Below, piece by piece: positions 8,487 to 18,809 of a DNA stretch of 64,000 bases (position 1 is its first letter; the number at the start of each line of letters is the position of its first letter). Below the pieces are notes generated by a model, which worked only from the letters and a program-made list of their open reading frames with translations, did no database searches and was not told where the DNA came from. The position numbers and the translations under genes were made by a program. The stretch comes from Clostridium grantii DSM 8605 (lineage in GTDB: Bacteria; Bacillota; Clostridia; Clostridiales; Clostridiaceae), in contig NZ_FQXM01000007.1 of NCBI RefSeq assembly GCF_900129965.1, forward strand, positions 1 through 64,000, in the 5' to 3' direction.

Positions 8487-9974
8487 ATGATAAAACATAT
8501 AAGAATAAATGTAAAAGATAATGTGTTAGTGGCTTTAAAAAACTTAGAAAAAGGTGAAATATTATATGATGGCAGTAGGGAAGTTAAAGTAAAAGAAGAT
8601 ATAAAGATGGGTCATAAAATAGCAATAAATGATATAATAAAAGATGAAAATATTACAAAGTATGGCTATGAAATAGGACATGCTACAAAAAAAATTAATT
8701 CAGGTGAACATGTACATTGTCATAATGTAGAAACTAATCTGCAAGGGATTGAGAAATATAAGTACAATAAAAAAAGTTGCAATAATATATATAAAGATGA
8801 GTTTCGTACTTTTAAAGGGTACAAAAGAAAGGATAAAAGTGTTGGGGTAAGAAATGAATTATGGATTGTTCCTACAGTTGGTTGTGTAAACGGTACCTGT
8901 GATAAAATAATTAATAAATTCAAGGAAGAAGTAAAAATTGATGATATAGATTATTTAGGGGTTTTTAAACATAATAATGGTTGTTCCCAAATGGGAGATG
9001 ATCTTATAGCTACAAGAAATATTCTGAGAAATATGGTAAGGCATCCAAATGCAGGAGGGGTACTTGTTTTAGGACTAGGATGCGAATATATTCAAATGAA
9101 AGAATTTATAACTTCTTTAGGAGAATATGATGAATCTAGAGTTAGGTTTTTAGTGGTTCAGGAAGTTGAAGATGAAATACCTATAGCAGTTGAATTATTG
9201 AAGGATTTATATGAAAATATGAAGAATGATAAAAGAGAGGATATTTCAATATCCGAGTTGAAAATTGGACTTAAGTGTGGTGGTTCAGATGGTATGTCAG
9301 GACTTACTGCAAATCCTTTATTAGGAGAATTCTCAGATTATTTAGTAGCTAATGGAGGAACTACAATTTTAACTGAAGTACCTGAAATGTTTGGTGCAGA
9401 AACTATACTTATGGAAAGAGCTTATGATGAGGAGGTATTTAATAAAATAGTTTATATGATAAATGATTTTAAAGAATTTTGCAGAGAAAATAAACAAACA
9501 ATATATGAAAATCCATCTCCAGGCAATAAAGATGGAGGTATAACTACTTTAGAGGATAAATCTTTAGGGTGTACCCAAAAATCTGGATATTCTACAGTGA
9601 TGGATGTTATAAAATATGGGGAAGTTTTGAAGAAAAAAGGATTGAACCTTTTAGACTCACCTTCTAATGATTTAGTTGCATCATCAGCGCAAGCTGCAGC
9701 AGGGTGTCAAATAGTATTATTTACAACAGGAAGAGGCACACCATTTGGGAGTTTTGTACCCACTGTAAAAATTTCATCAAATACTAAACTTTATAAAAAG
9801 AAACCACATTGGATTGATTTTAATGGAGGACAGTTAACTGAGAATAAAACTATAGAGGAAGTGGCTAAGGAATTCATTGATTATGTAATTGAAGTGGCTA
9901 GTGGAGAATGGGTTAATAATGAAAAAAATGGATTTAGGGAACTTGCCATATATAAATCAGGAGTGACACTTTAA
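8487..9974 (+). CDS. UxaA-family dehydratase (altronate dehydratase-like)
   Basis: The 495-residue protein covers the whole UxaA/GarD family: an N-terminal SAF-type domain (about 1-85), then the large domain with GVRNELWIVPTVGCVNGTC near 113-131, GCEYIQMKEF near 198 and LKCGGSDGMSGL near 262-273. C-terminal GCTQKSGYS and TTGRGTPFGS follow, and the ending GVTL is the usual one. The family removes water from sugar acids such as altronate or galactarate in an iron-dependent reaction, giving 2-keto-3-deoxy acids. It starts after a terminator and so is separate from the aldolase operon. Which acid it uses is not clear; no uronate isomerase or KDG aldolase is in the window. The next gene follows directly and lacks its N-terminus. 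Confidence 0.8.
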   Translation: MIKHIRINVKDNVLVALKNLEKGEILYDGSREVKVKEDIKMGHKIAINDIIKDENITKYGYEIGHATKKINSGEHVHCHNVETNLQGIEKYKYNKKSCNNIYKDEFRTFKGYKRKDKSVGVRNELWIVPTVGCVNGTCDKIINKFKEEVKIDDIDYLGVFKHNNGCSQMGDDLIATRNILRNMVRHPNAGGVLVLGLGCEYIQMKEFITSLGEYDESRVRFLVVQEVEDEIPIAVELLKDLYENMKNDKREDISISELKIGLKCGGSDGMSGLTANPLLGEFSDYLVANGGTTILTEVPEMFGAETILMERAYDEEVFNKIVYMINDFKEFCRENKQTIYENPSPGNKDGGITTLEDKSLGCTQKSGYSTVMDVIKYGEVLKKKGLNLLDSPSNDLVASSAQAAAGCQIVLFTTGRGTPFGSFVPTVKISSNTKLYKKKPHWIDFNGGQLTENKTIEEVAKEFIDYVIEVASGEWVNNEKNGFRELAIYKSGVTL

Positions 9975-9976
9975 CT

Positions 9977-11452
9977 AATATCATTTATAATACAGCAGAA
10001 GATTCTATTGTTTTTGAAAACTCATATTGTAACAGTCCTATGTGTGTTCCTTCTAGAGTTAGTATTGCAACTGGACGTCATGCGCTCAGTCATGGTGCTC
10101 TTGATAATATGTTAAGACCTTTGGATAATGAAGTATCCATGTATAGTATTTTGCAAAACCAAGGATATTTTACTTTAAATCAAGGTAAATGGCATTGTAA
10201 TATTGAACCAGCTAAGTTTGGTATGAGTTCCTCCAATGAAAGAATTTATAAAACAAATAATCCTGAAAATTATGTAACGTGTTTTGGAATTACAGACCCT
10301 GAACTTAGAAAAAAAACAGAGTATAAAAGGAATTATGGTGAAATTCCATTGATTATTTCTGGCACAAGACCTTCTCATAAAGATGATACAATGGATAGTA
10401 TTGTAACAAAGAATTATTTAAATGATCTTGATAACATAAGTGCAGACAGGTTGCCCATTTTTGCTAGATTATCTATTATGGATCCCCATACACCTTATAT
10501 TCCATCAGAACCATATGCATCTATGTACAAACCTAGTGAATTACCAATGCCAAATAGCATTAATGAGAATTTAAATACTAAACCAGTTTTGCAAAGGTAT
10601 TTTCATGAAGTAAGAGGATTTAATTTATTAAATGAAGAAGATTATAGAAAATGTAAAGCTTCTTATTATGGATTAGTTACACATGTTGATGACCGTGTTG
10701 GGCAAGTTATTGATAAATTAAAATCTCTTGATTTATATGAAGATAGTTTAATAATATTTACTTCTGATCATGGCAGTATGTTAGGTGAACATGGGTATGT
10801 AGAAAAATGGGGTCATATGTATGAACAGGTTATGAAAACACCTCTTTTAATTAAATTTCCTAAGAATAAATATAAAGGAAAGAGAATGGACAGCTTTGTT
10901 GAATCTATTGATGTTATGCCAACAATTTTGGATATTCTAAAGTTGGATATTCCTAATTCTGTACAAGGTAAAAGTCTTATGCCTTATATTGAGGATAAAA
11001 GTGAATCCCATAAGAATGAAGTATATGCCCAGTATTATTGCGGTGCATTACAGAATGAATCAGCTTTAATGGTAAAAGATGCTAAGTGGAAGTTTACTTA
11101 TTATCCAGAGGGGAATGTAATAGAAAATAAATTAATGAATGACCATCGTATGAAAATGACTGGATTTTTTGATGGGGAAGAAGTTTTTGGAGAGTTATAT
11201 GATATAATTAATGACCCTGAAGAAATTAACAATCTATTTGATAATTCATCTTACCAAGAAATTAAACAAACATATATGAATAAGTTAGAAAAATGGAAAA
11301 AAGAACTTGGACTTACGGTTGAAACTCACACCATGAAAGAAAAGAATGATTTAAGCCTACATGTAGTAACTCAAGGTGAAAATATGAAAGCAGCACAGGA
11401 TTTGTTTCGAGGGGAAGGACGTTTAAGACAATTGAAATTGAAAGAAAACTAA
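9977..11452 (+). pseudogene. Sulfatase lacking its N-terminus (5'-truncated)
   Basis: The frame encodes a Cys-type sulfatase but has no plausible start. The first ATG (10040) falls inside the active site, giving MCVPSR, and homology continues upstream as EDSIVFENSYCNSP. A stop lies at 9953 and no ribosome site exists. About 40 residues are missing, including the N-terminal beta strand with the two calcium-binding aspartates (the TDD motif seen at residues 11-13 of the next sulfatase). The rest is intact: CVPSR, GKWH, DPHTPY and TSDHG are all present and the C-terminus is full length. The preceding uxaA-like gene ends normally only a few bases upstream, so a deletion probably joined the two. 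Without the metal site it should be inactive. Confidence 0.8.
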
Positions 11453-11480
11453 GATTGATTAATTCAAATAATATATTTTA

Positions 11481-11528
11481 TGCAAAAAATAAACCAAGAG
11501 AATATTTTCAAATGGTTTATTTTTTGCA
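11481..11528. terminator. Bidirectional terminator between convergent sulfatase genes
   Basis: A perfect 16-base inverted repeat, TGCAAAAAATAAACCA (11481-11496) and its complement (11513-11528), sits between the two convergent genes and can end transcription from both sides. Confidence 0.85.
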
Positions 11529-11541
11529 AGAAAAGGAAACT

Positions 11542-13065
11542 TTATTTATAATCTTCAGCTTCTTCTTTTAATTTATACAATTCAGTTTTTAGTTTATCTA
11601 CAATATCTTTATATTCTAAGTCATCATAAACATTAAACATTTCACAAGGATCTTTTTCTAAATCAAATAATTCCCATTCAGGTTCAGTTGGCATATCTAA
11701 AGCTTCAGTTGCGTCTAAAGCTTCACCATAATAATAAATTAATTTGTATTTATCTGTTCTGATACCATAGTGAGAGGCTACATTATGATGAGTTAAGTGC
11801 ATCCAATACCTATAATACATTCCAGTACGCCAATCCTCCGGAGTTTTTTCTTCAAATAAAGGACGTAATGATTTTCCTTGCATTTCAGCCGGTATATCTA
11901 CGCCAGCATAGTCAAGGAAAGTTTCAGCAAAGTCTAAGTTTAAGGCCATATCTTTGCAAACTATTCCAGCTTTTATTCCTTTTGGATAACGAACCACAAA
12001 TGGCATTCTTAAGGATTCTTCGTACATAAATCTTTTGTCAAACCAACCATGGTCTCCTAAGAAAAATCCTTGATCAGAAGTGTAAATTACAATAGTATCA
12101 TTAGTTAAAGATTCTTCATCTAAATAATCTAATAATCTACCTACATTATCATCCACAGAGGCTACACAACGTAAATAATCTTTTATATATCTTTGATATT
12201 TCCAATTCTTAAGTTCATCTAAAGAATTAAAAGTTACTATTTCTCCATTTTCAGTGGTTAATGAATAATTTTCTACACTTTCAGGTAGTGGAATTCTAAA
12301 ACTATCAGCATTGAATTTATCTCTTAAGTGTTCACAACCAGGCATGGTTGTCCCGTAATCTTTAATATTTTCAGGCGGTTGAAGTTTTAAATCAACAGAG
12401 TCCATATCCGATACTACTCTCATGTTAGCTCTTTTTGCAGCATTAGATCTGTTTTCATAAGTGTCATTGAAAGTATCAGGCATTGGTATATCTACATCAT
12501 CATACATATGAGCATGTTTAGCATCAGGTTCCCAAGGTCTATGAGGAGCTTTATGGTAACATAATAAACAAAAAGGTTTTTCTTTATCTCGGCTTTCCAT
12601 CCAATCAAGGGAAAGATCAGTAACTATATCTGTTGCATAACCTTCAAAAACTTTATTTTCTCCCATATCGTTCATAACAGGATTAAAGTAGTCACCTTGA
12701 CCTGGAAATACGCACCAACGGTCAAAACCAGTAGGCCAATTTTCTTTTTCCTCTCCTAAATGCCATTTTCCTATCATTGCAGTTTGATAACCACTTTTTT
12801 TAAGAAGTTTAGGAAATGTCATTTGAGTGCTATCAAAGCCATCACTTAATGTTCGTACTCCATTCAAATGGTTATGCTTTCCAGTAAGAATTACAGCACG
12901 GCTAGGAGCACAAATAGAATTTGTACAAAAACAATTATCAAATCTGATACCTTCATTAGCTATTCTATCCATATTTGGAGTAGTATTTATTTTACTACCA
13001 TAGCAACTCATGGCGTGCGCAGCATGATCATCTGTCATTATAACAATAATATTAGGTTTCTTCAT
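11542..13065 (-). CDS. Cys-type sulfatase, cytoplasmic
   Basis: A complete 507-residue S1-family sulfatase. The N-terminal strand KPNIIVIMTDDH carries the metal ligands D12 and D13, and ICAPSR holds the formylglycine cysteine C52. GKWHLG near 100, KAPHRPWEP near 170 and TSDQGFFLGDHG in the C-terminal half complete the active site. It starts directly at the first strand, with no signal peptide, so it acts in the cytoplasm on imported sugars. A Cys-type enzyme needs the anaerobic radical-SAM maturase, which is not in this window. Its length and its SDQG-DHGWF region resemble sulfatases of polysaccharide loci, but the exact sulfate position removed cannot be read from sequence. A GGAGG site precedes the ATG. 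It is transcribed away from the membrane regulator at 13536. Confidence 0.88.
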   Translation of the reverse strand: MKKPNIIVIMTDDHAAHAMSCYGSKINTTPNMDRIANEGIRFDNCFCTNSICAPSRAVILTGKHNHLNGVRTLSDGFDSTQMTFPKLLKKSGYQTAMIGKWHLGEEKENWPTGFDRWCVFPGQGDYFNPVMNDMGENKVFEGYATDIVTDLSLDWMESRDKEKPFCLLCYHKAPHRPWEPDAKHAHMYDDVDIPMPDTFNDTYENRSNAAKRANMRVVSDMDSVDLKLQPPENIKDYGTTMPGCEHLRDKFNADSFRIPLPESVENYSLTTENGEIVTFNSLDELKNWKYQRYIKDYLRCVASVDDNVGRLLDYLDEESLTNDTIVIYTSDQGFFLGDHGWFDKRFMYEESLRMPFVVRYPKGIKAGIVCKDMALNLDFAETFLDYAGVDIPAEMQGKSLRPLFEEKTPEDWRTGMYYRYWMHLTHHNVASHYGIRTDKYKLIYYYGEALDATEALDMPTEPEWELFDLEKDPCEMFNVYDDLEYKDIVDKLKTELYKLKEEAEDYK

Positions 13066-13535
13066 GTTTTCAACCTCCAGTTAATTTAATAAAAAATAAT
13101 GTGAATATATAATAAAGTGTAATCTCAATAAGAAGATATTTGAATATAAAATTCTAACATGTATTTGTGAATTTATAAGATGGAATATATTTATTTAAAT
13201 AAATATAGTACCAAGCTGTATAATCTTAAAATTTGCATATAAAAAAAATAAAGCACATTGACCAGCTATAATGTAAATGATATATTGTATTCGTTATCAT
13301 GAAACGGATATAGATATAAAAGTTATGATTTGAGACCTACTATTTTCACTGATTAGGAAGGGGGGAAAGCCAGAATGTTGGTAAGTTGAGGGGAGATAAA
13401 CTTGGGTTGATAAATGTTAGTATTTATAGGGATTAAGTCAATAGTAAATAATAATTATAGGATATTTAAATCATAAATGGTATAATAATACAAAAAGGTT
13501 TATATGGTTATGAACTTAGGAAAGGAGCGAAGTTG
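13066..13535. promoter_or_regulatory. Divergent control region between the sulfatase and the membrane AraC regulator
   Basis: About 470 bases without a gene. For the rightward direction two candidate promoters can be seen: TTGACC, 17 bases, TATATT near 13258-13287, and a TATAAT box at 13481-13486. No clear inverted-repeat operator or RNA structure was recognised, and no small ORF with a ribosome site survives inspection. Confidence 0.4.
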
Positions 13536-15932
13536 ATGAAGAATAAATACAAAGAGCATAAAATTTTTATAAAATGGATATTATCTTATATGTTCATACT
13601 TACAATACCCATTATTTTAAGTTGTTATATTTATGCAGAGTCTCTTAACGTAATTGAAGAGAAAACAAATAGCGTTTATATTGAATCATTGAAACAATTT
13701 CAAACAACTATAGACACTAATTTAGTTGGTATTGAACAAATAGTAACAAAAATGGCATTTTACAGCAAGATTAATACTTTGATGGTTTATAATGGACAAT
13801 TAGGACCAATCCAAAGTTATAATAAACTTGAAATAATGAACTATATCAAGAATTTTAAAATTGCTAATGGATACGTAGACAAGTTGTTTATATATTTTAA
13901 AAATAATGATTTTATTATTTCAGATTTTGGAGCTTATGGTCCCCTAGAATATTATAGATTAAATTATAAAGAAGAGAATAATAGCTATGATAGATGGTAT
14001 AAAAAATTAAAGAGCAATAATTATAGAGTTTATTACAATGACAGAATTGATAATGATAATATTGAGAAAAATAGCATAAAGCAAGATGAGTTAGTTGAAC
14101 CTTTAGAATATATGCAATCCTTGCCCATATATTCTAGGAAAGAGGTTGAAGCAAATATTGTGGTGGAGTTAAATAAAAAAGCAATATATGATTTAATGAT
14201 TAAAAACAATGAAATAATTGAAGGTAATATAATAATTCTTGATAAAGAGTTAAACCCTGTAATAGCAACTACAAATGAAAATTTCACCAAGAAATTGATT
14301 GAAAATAATTTTATGCATAGTGAAAATGTTTCTAAATTTAGCATAGATGGTAATAGATATATTGTAAATTATGTTACTTCAGAAGTGAATGGTTGGAAAT
14401 ATATAATTGTTGTACCAACTGAAAGTTTGTTAAAGAAATCAGCGGAGATTAAAAACCTGATATTTATAACCATCGCATTGTGTTTTGCAATTGGTGGAGT
14501 GGCAGCTTATTTATTTTCAATTAAAAACTATAATCCCATAAGTAATTTAATAAGATTATTTAATAAAGATGAAGAAAGTTTATTAGGATTCAAAAATGAA
14601 TTTGATTATATACAAAAATCAGTTATATCTGTTATTAAAGAAAAAGAAAGCATATATGAAAAATTAGACCAACAGAAAGATATGTTAAGAAATAATTTTA
14701 TCTCCAAACTAGTTAGAGGAAAAATTGATTATTCATCAGTAGAACAAGCATGCGATATTTATAATATAGAGTTTAAAGGTGATTTTTTTTCTTTGATAAC
14801 CTTTTATATATTAGATGTTAATAATAAATTTTTTCTTTATTTTAAAGATTTAAATAAAGATGACATGTTGATGATGCTTAAAGATATAATTAATAGAGTA
14901 ATTTTAGAGATTATAAAAGAGGAAAAAATAGTATTTATAGTAGAAATAAATGATATGTTAACCTGCATTATAAATTTTAAAGAATTTACACAATATAAAG
15001 ATGAAAAGTATTGGACAAGTATTATGGGCAAAATAAAAGAAGAGGTTGAAACTGAACTGGGCATTTTTGCCATAGCAGCAATTTCTGAGTGCAATATGGG
15101 TATTCAGGCCATTCCAATAGCATATCAAGAAACTATCGATACTCTTGAATACAACACTTTTATGGAAATAAATACTGTTGAATACTGTAGTGAGATAAAA
15201 ATGAATAAAGAAAAGAAATCCAAACATGATACATATTTTCAAAGTGAACAACAATTTATTAATTGTATAATAATTGAAGATTACAAAAGTGCCAAAAATA
15301 TTTTAATGGAAAGGACACACAGTATTATTGAAGATAATAGTTTATCTCTAGAGGCTATGAAATTTAAAATATTTGGAGTGGCAAATTTGCTTATTAGTGC
15401 TATTGAAGAGAAAAATAGTGATTTTATGATTACAGTTATGGAAGAAATTTATCCCTTTAAAAGATTTTATAAGTGTAAAACGGTATACCAATTGGAAAAA
15501 GAAATGATTAATTCATTAGAAAAATTTTATGATTACTATGAAGAAGAGAAATTTAATAAACAGAAAAGTGTAATAGAGGATATGAAAGAATTTATTAATA
15601 AAGAGTATGCGGATATAAATCTTAATGTATCTATGGTAGCTGATAATTTTGATATGAATATTAGTAGAATATCAAAATTATTTAAACAGGCTACAGGTAT
15701 GGGTATGTTAGATTATATTAATAGAGTTAGGATTGATGAGGCAAAAAAATTATTGGATCATCAATGTTATAGTATAAAGGATATTTCAGCTATGGTTGGA
15801 TTCTACAATAGTGTGAATTTTATAAGAGTGTTTAAAAAATATGAAGGAACAACTCCAGGTAAAAAGAATAAATGCGAAAAAAACAATGAAGCAAAAATTG
15901 ATAATTCGGAAAAAATGGATAATTTTAATTGA
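13536..15932 (+). CDS. Membrane-anchored AraC-family sensor regulator
   Basis: About 798 residues. A short basic N-terminus leads into a membrane helix (about 11-34). An extracellular sensor region of about 270 residues and a second helix (about 308-331) follow, then a long cytoplasmic linker and a C-terminal AraC DNA-binding domain (about 700-780) with paired helix-turn-helix segments ending in FKKYEGTTPG. This one-piece sensor-regulator layout is common beside LplABC-type importers in Firmicutes and needs no separate histidine kinase. It probably activates the importer at 16122-19697 when a glycan outside the cell is sensed. The ATG at 13536 is preferred over the TTG one codon earlier because of AAAGGAGCG spacing. 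A similar protein is encoded at 25847. Confidence 0.8.
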   Translation: MKNKYKEHKIFIKWILSYMFILTIPIILSCYIYAESLNVIEEKTNSVYIESLKQFQTTIDTNLVGIEQIVTKMAFYSKINTLMVYNGQLGPIQSYNKLEIMNYIKNFKIANGYVDKLFIYFKNNDFIISDFGAYGPLEYYRLNYKEENNSYDRWYKKLKSNNYRVYYNDRIDNDNIEKNSIKQDELVEPLEYMQSLPIYSRKEVEANIVVELNKKAIYDLMIKNNEIIEGNIIILDKELNPVIATTNENFTKKLIENNFMHSENVSKFSIDGNRYIVNYVTSEVNGWKYIIVVPTESLLKKSAEIKNLIFITIALCFAIGGVAAYLFSIKNYNPISNLIRLFNKDEESLLGFKNEFDYIQKSVISVIKEKESIYEKLDQQKDMLRNNFISKLVRGKIDYSSVEQACDIYNIEFKGDFFSLITFYILDVNNKFFLYFKDLNKDDMLMMLKDIINRVILEIIKEEKIVFIVEINDMLTCIINFKEFTQYKDEKYWTSIMGKIKEEVETELGIFAIAAISECNMGIQAIPIAYQETIDTLEYNTFMEINTVEYCSEIKMNKEKKSKHDTYFQSEQQFINCIIIEDYKSAKNILMERTHSIIEDNSLSLEAMKFKIFGVANLLISAIEEKNSDFMITVMEEIYPFKRFYKCKTVYQLEKEMINSLEKFYDYYEEEKFNKQKSVIEDMKEFINKEYADINLNVSMVADNFDMNISRISKLFKQATGMGMLDYINRVRIDEAKKLLDHQCYSIKDISAMVGFYNSVNFIRVFKKYEGTTPGKKNKCEKNNEAKIDNSEKMDNFN

Positions 15933-15945
15933 AATGAAAATAAAT

Positions 15946-15989
15946 AAAATTACTCAAAGCTTTAATATAAAAGGTTTTGAGTAATTTTA
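15946..15989 (+). terminator. Terminator after the membrane AraC gene
   Basis: AAAATTACTCAAA pairs with TTTTGAGTAATTTT about 20 bases after the stop codon. Confidence 0.75.
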
Positions 15990-16058
15990 AGTTAATTTTT
16001 GATAATGATGAAAAAACTGAGCATTTATTAATGGTAATCCTTTATCTATAATGAAATT

Positions 16059-16074
16059 GTAGGGCGCGCTACAA
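16059..16074. promoter_or_regulatory. GC-rich inverted repeat before the binding-protein gene
   Basis: TGTAGGGCGCGCTACA stands out in very AT-rich DNA about 50 bases before the start of the solute-binding protein. The outer TGTAG/CTACA arms are complementary. It could be an operator or the base of a small leader hairpin; the evidence is only its symmetry and composition. Confidence 0.35.
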
Positions 16075-16121
16075 AATTATAAATCAATTAAATAATGAAA
16101 ATATCGTAAGGGGGATTTTTA

Positions 16122-17765
16122 GTGAAAAAATCTAAATTAATTTCAGGTATTTTAAGTATTTTTCTTTCAACAACTTTGTTAGCTGGATGTGGAGGAAATA
16201 AAAGTAATGAAAAAGTATCTAATGATCCAGTTGATGTAAACGTAACCGCTGATACGGAATTAAAATTACCAATATCAGAAGAAAAGATTACTTTAAAAGT
16301 TTGGATGCCATTTTCTTCAACTATTATTCAAAATTTATCGGAAAATTTAGCTTTTCAAGAAATGGAAAAAAGAACAAATATAAAAATAGAATTTATTCAT
16401 CCCGCAGCTGGACAAGAAAATGAGCAATTTAATCTTATGATAGCATCAGATGAACTTCCTGATATCATAATTAATGCTCCTACATATCCAGGTGGACCAG
16501 ATAAAGCTATAGATGATGGAGTATACTTGAGATTAAATGACTATATAGATAAATATGCCCCAGAATATAATGCTATAAGAAAAACAAATAAAGATATTGA
16601 AAGACAAACCATTAGTGACTCAGGAAATATATGGAGTTTTGCTTGTGTACAATTAGATAAAGAACCATCATGGTCTGGAGCATTTCTTAGAAGTGATTGG
16701 TTAAAAGAGTTAAATTTGGAAATGCCAACAACAATAGATGAATGGCATAACGTATTAACAGAATTTAAGAATAAAAAGAATGTTGAAGCCCCTTTATTGC
16801 TTCCAGTTGATTGGAGATGGGCATCAAATGATACTTTTGTAGGTGCTTTTGGAGTATCTAATTCATTTTTTAACGAAAATGGAACTGTAAAATATGGACC
16901 TATAGAACCAGGATATAAAGATTTTTTAACAACAATGAATCAATGGTATTCAGAAGGTTTACTTGATAAAGATTTTGCTACTAGAGATAACAAAAGTAGA
17001 GATGCATTATTTAGTTCTGGAAAAGCTGGAGCAGGAATTGAAGGTTATGGTGCATTTGGACCTTATTTAGCAAGTGGAAAAACTAGTGACCCTAATTTTG
17101 CATTAGCAGCAGCTCCAATGCCAAGTTTAAATAAAGGAGAAGATGTACATCTACGTCAAACTAATCCTTATGTAAGAGATTACTATGGGGTTGTAACAGC
17201 AGATTCTAAATATGCAGAAGAAGCAGTTAAATGGTTGGATTATGCTTATACTGAAGAAGGATTCTTACTTTATTGTTATGGTGTAGAAGGCGTTTCTTAT
17301 AATATGGTTGATGGTGAACCGGGAATAGATAAAAACTTTTTCCCAGAAGGGATTAAAAATAGTGGCAAACATCCAGAATTCACTGATGCTTTAACAAATG
17401 ATCCTACTGGATTAGATTTCTGGGATATATATCAAAAATATAAAGTACACGTAGGACCATTTATTAGAAATCCATTATCTTATGGAGAATTAAGTGATGA
17501 AATATTAAATTCTATGGAAACTTGGGGAGCTAGCAAAGACGATTATGTAATGCCACCGGTAACATTAAGTGCTGATGAAAATAAAGCGGCTGCACCTATA
17601 ATGTCAGAAGTACAAACATATCAAAAGGAAATGATGTATAAATTTATTATGGGATTAGAACCAATAAGTAAATTTGATGAATATGTAGAACAATTAAAGG
17701 CTTTAGGCGTTGAAGAAGCTATAGGATATAAACAAAATGCTTTGGAAAGGTATAATGCTAGATAA
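16122..17765 (+). CDS. ABC sugar importer solute-binding lipoprotein (importer 1)
   Basis: A 547-residue extracellular solute-binding protein. It begins with a lipoprotein signal peptide and a lipobox LAGC, with the acylated cysteine at C23. The length and internal features (WMPFSS strand, EMEKRTNI, DELPDIII near 110) match the large LplA/YtcQ-type binding proteins that carry oligosaccharides. It is followed by two permeases of the matching LplB/LplC type. GTG start with AAGGGGG seven bases upstream. The ligand is unknown, but the surrounding sulfatases and glycosidases suggest a sulfated oligosaccharide. No ATPase gene is nearby; importers of this type usually share a general MsmX-like ATPase. 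Confidence 0.85.
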   Translation: MKKSKLISGILSIFLSTTLLAGCGGNKSNEKVSNDPVDVNVTADTELKLPISEEKITLKVWMPFSSTIIQNLSENLAFQEMEKRTNIKIEFIHPAAGQENEQFNLMIASDELPDIIINAPTYPGGPDKAIDDGVYLRLNDYIDKYAPEYNAIRKTNKDIERQTISDSGNIWSFACVQLDKEPSWSGAFLRSDWLKELNLEMPTTIDEWHNVLTEFKNKKNVEAPLLLPVDWRWASNDTFVGAFGVSNSFFNENGTVKYGPIEPGYKDFLTTMNQWYSEGLLDKDFATRDNKSRDALFSSGKAGAGIEGYGAFGPYLASGKTSDPNFALAAAPMPSLNKGEDVHLRQTNPYVRDYYGVVTADSKYAEEAVKWLDYAYTEEGFLLYCYGVEGVSYNMVDGEPGIDKNFFPEGIKNSGKHPEFTDALTNDPTGLDFWDIYQKYKVHVGPFIRNPLSYGELSDEILNSMETWGASKDDYVMPPVTLSADENKAAAPIMSEVQTYQKEMMYKFIMGLEPISKFDEYVEQLKALGVEEAIGYKQNALERYNAR

Positions 17766-17776
17766 TTGATGATAAA

Positions 17777-17798
17777 TAGGAGGAGTAATCTCCTCCTA
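17777..17798 (+). terminator. Intercistronic hairpin between binding protein and permease
   Basis: AGGAGGAG (17778-17785) and CTCCTCCT (17790-17797) form an eight-base stem with a four-base loop. No long T run follows, so it more likely stabilises the abundant binding-protein message or partly attenuates the permease genes than ends the operon. Confidence 0.6.
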
Positions 17799-17836
17799 AT
17801 TTAATTGTAAATTGATTTTTGCAAGGGGGTATTTAT

Positions 17837-18796
17837 GTGTCAAATATAGAAATTGAATCTAAGAAATATGCAACTAATAGTAAAATAAATTTAAAGACTA
17901 TTTTAAAGTCTGATTTTAAGCGTAATAAGTATATATACATTATGGCTATCCCTGTTTTAATATACTATTTAGTATTTTGTTATTGGCCTATGTATGGATT
18001 GATAATTTCTTTTAAAGAATTCGTACCTAGATTAGGAATAAACGGAAGTCCTTGGGTTGGATTAAAGTATTTTAAAGAATTTTTTGGAAGCTATTATTTT
18101 TTAAGACTTATGAAGAACACTATATTGATAAATATTTATGATTTGTTTTGGGCTTTTCCGGCACCAATTATATTAGCACTGTTGATGAATGAAGTAAGAA
18201 ATAAATTTTTCAAGAAAACAGTTCAAACATTAACCTATTTACCTCATTTTATTTCGTTGGTTGTAGTATGTGGTATTTTAATAGATTTTACCGCAAGTGA
18301 AGGAATAATTAACGATATAATAGTATTTTTTGGAGGTACATCTTCAAATTTATTGGCAAACCCTAAATTTTTTAGAACAATTTTTGTTGGGTCGGGTATA
18401 TGGCAAGGAATTGGTTGGGGAAGTATTATTTATTTAGCTGCTTTATCAGGAATAGATCCTTCATTATACGAAGCATGTACCATAGATGGTGGTGGTAGGT
18501 GGAAACAGATGTTACATATAACATTACCGGGAATAATGTCTACAATTATAATACTATTAATTTTAAGATTAGGGCAAATGATGAATGTAGGTTTCGAGAA
18601 AATTATCCTTTTATATTCTCCTTTGACCTATGAAACAGCTGATGTAATATCAAGTTTTGTATATAGAAAAGGTTTGCTTGAATTTAATTATAGTTATTCT
18701 ACAGCTGTTGGATTTTTTAATTCTATTATTAATTTCGTACTTCTGTTCTCAGCAAATAAAATAAGTAAAAAATACTCAGAAACTAGTTTGTGGTAA
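17837..18796 (+). CDS. ABC sugar importer permease, LplB type (importer 1)
   Basis: An inner-membrane permease of about 319 residues with six predicted helices. The cytoplasmic coupling loop begins EACTIDGGGRWKQ near 218-230, the EAA motif of binding-protein-dependent importers. The C-terminal NKISKKYSETSLW is typical of LplB/YteP-like permeases. A TTG at 17819 extends the frame, but the ribosome site AAGGGGG (17823-17829) sits inside that extension, so GTG at 17837 is the better start. It pairs with the permease at 18810. Confidence 0.85.
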   Translation: MSNIEIESKKYATNSKINLKTILKSDFKRNKYIYIMAIPVLIYYLVFCYWPMYGLIISFKEFVPRLGINGSPWVGLKYFKEFFGSYYFLRLMKNTILINIYDLFWAFPAPIILALLMNEVRNKFFKKTVQTLTYLPHFISLVVVCGILIDFTASEGIINDIIVFFGGTSSNLLANPKFFRTIFVGSGIWQGIGWGSIIYLAALSGIDPSLYEACTIDGGGRWKQMLHITLPGIMSTIIILLILRLGQMMNVGFEKIILLYSPLTYETADVISSFVYRKGLLEFNYSYSTAVGFFNSIINFVLLFSANKISKKYSETSLW

Positions 18797-18809
18797 GGAG
18801 GAGTTACTT

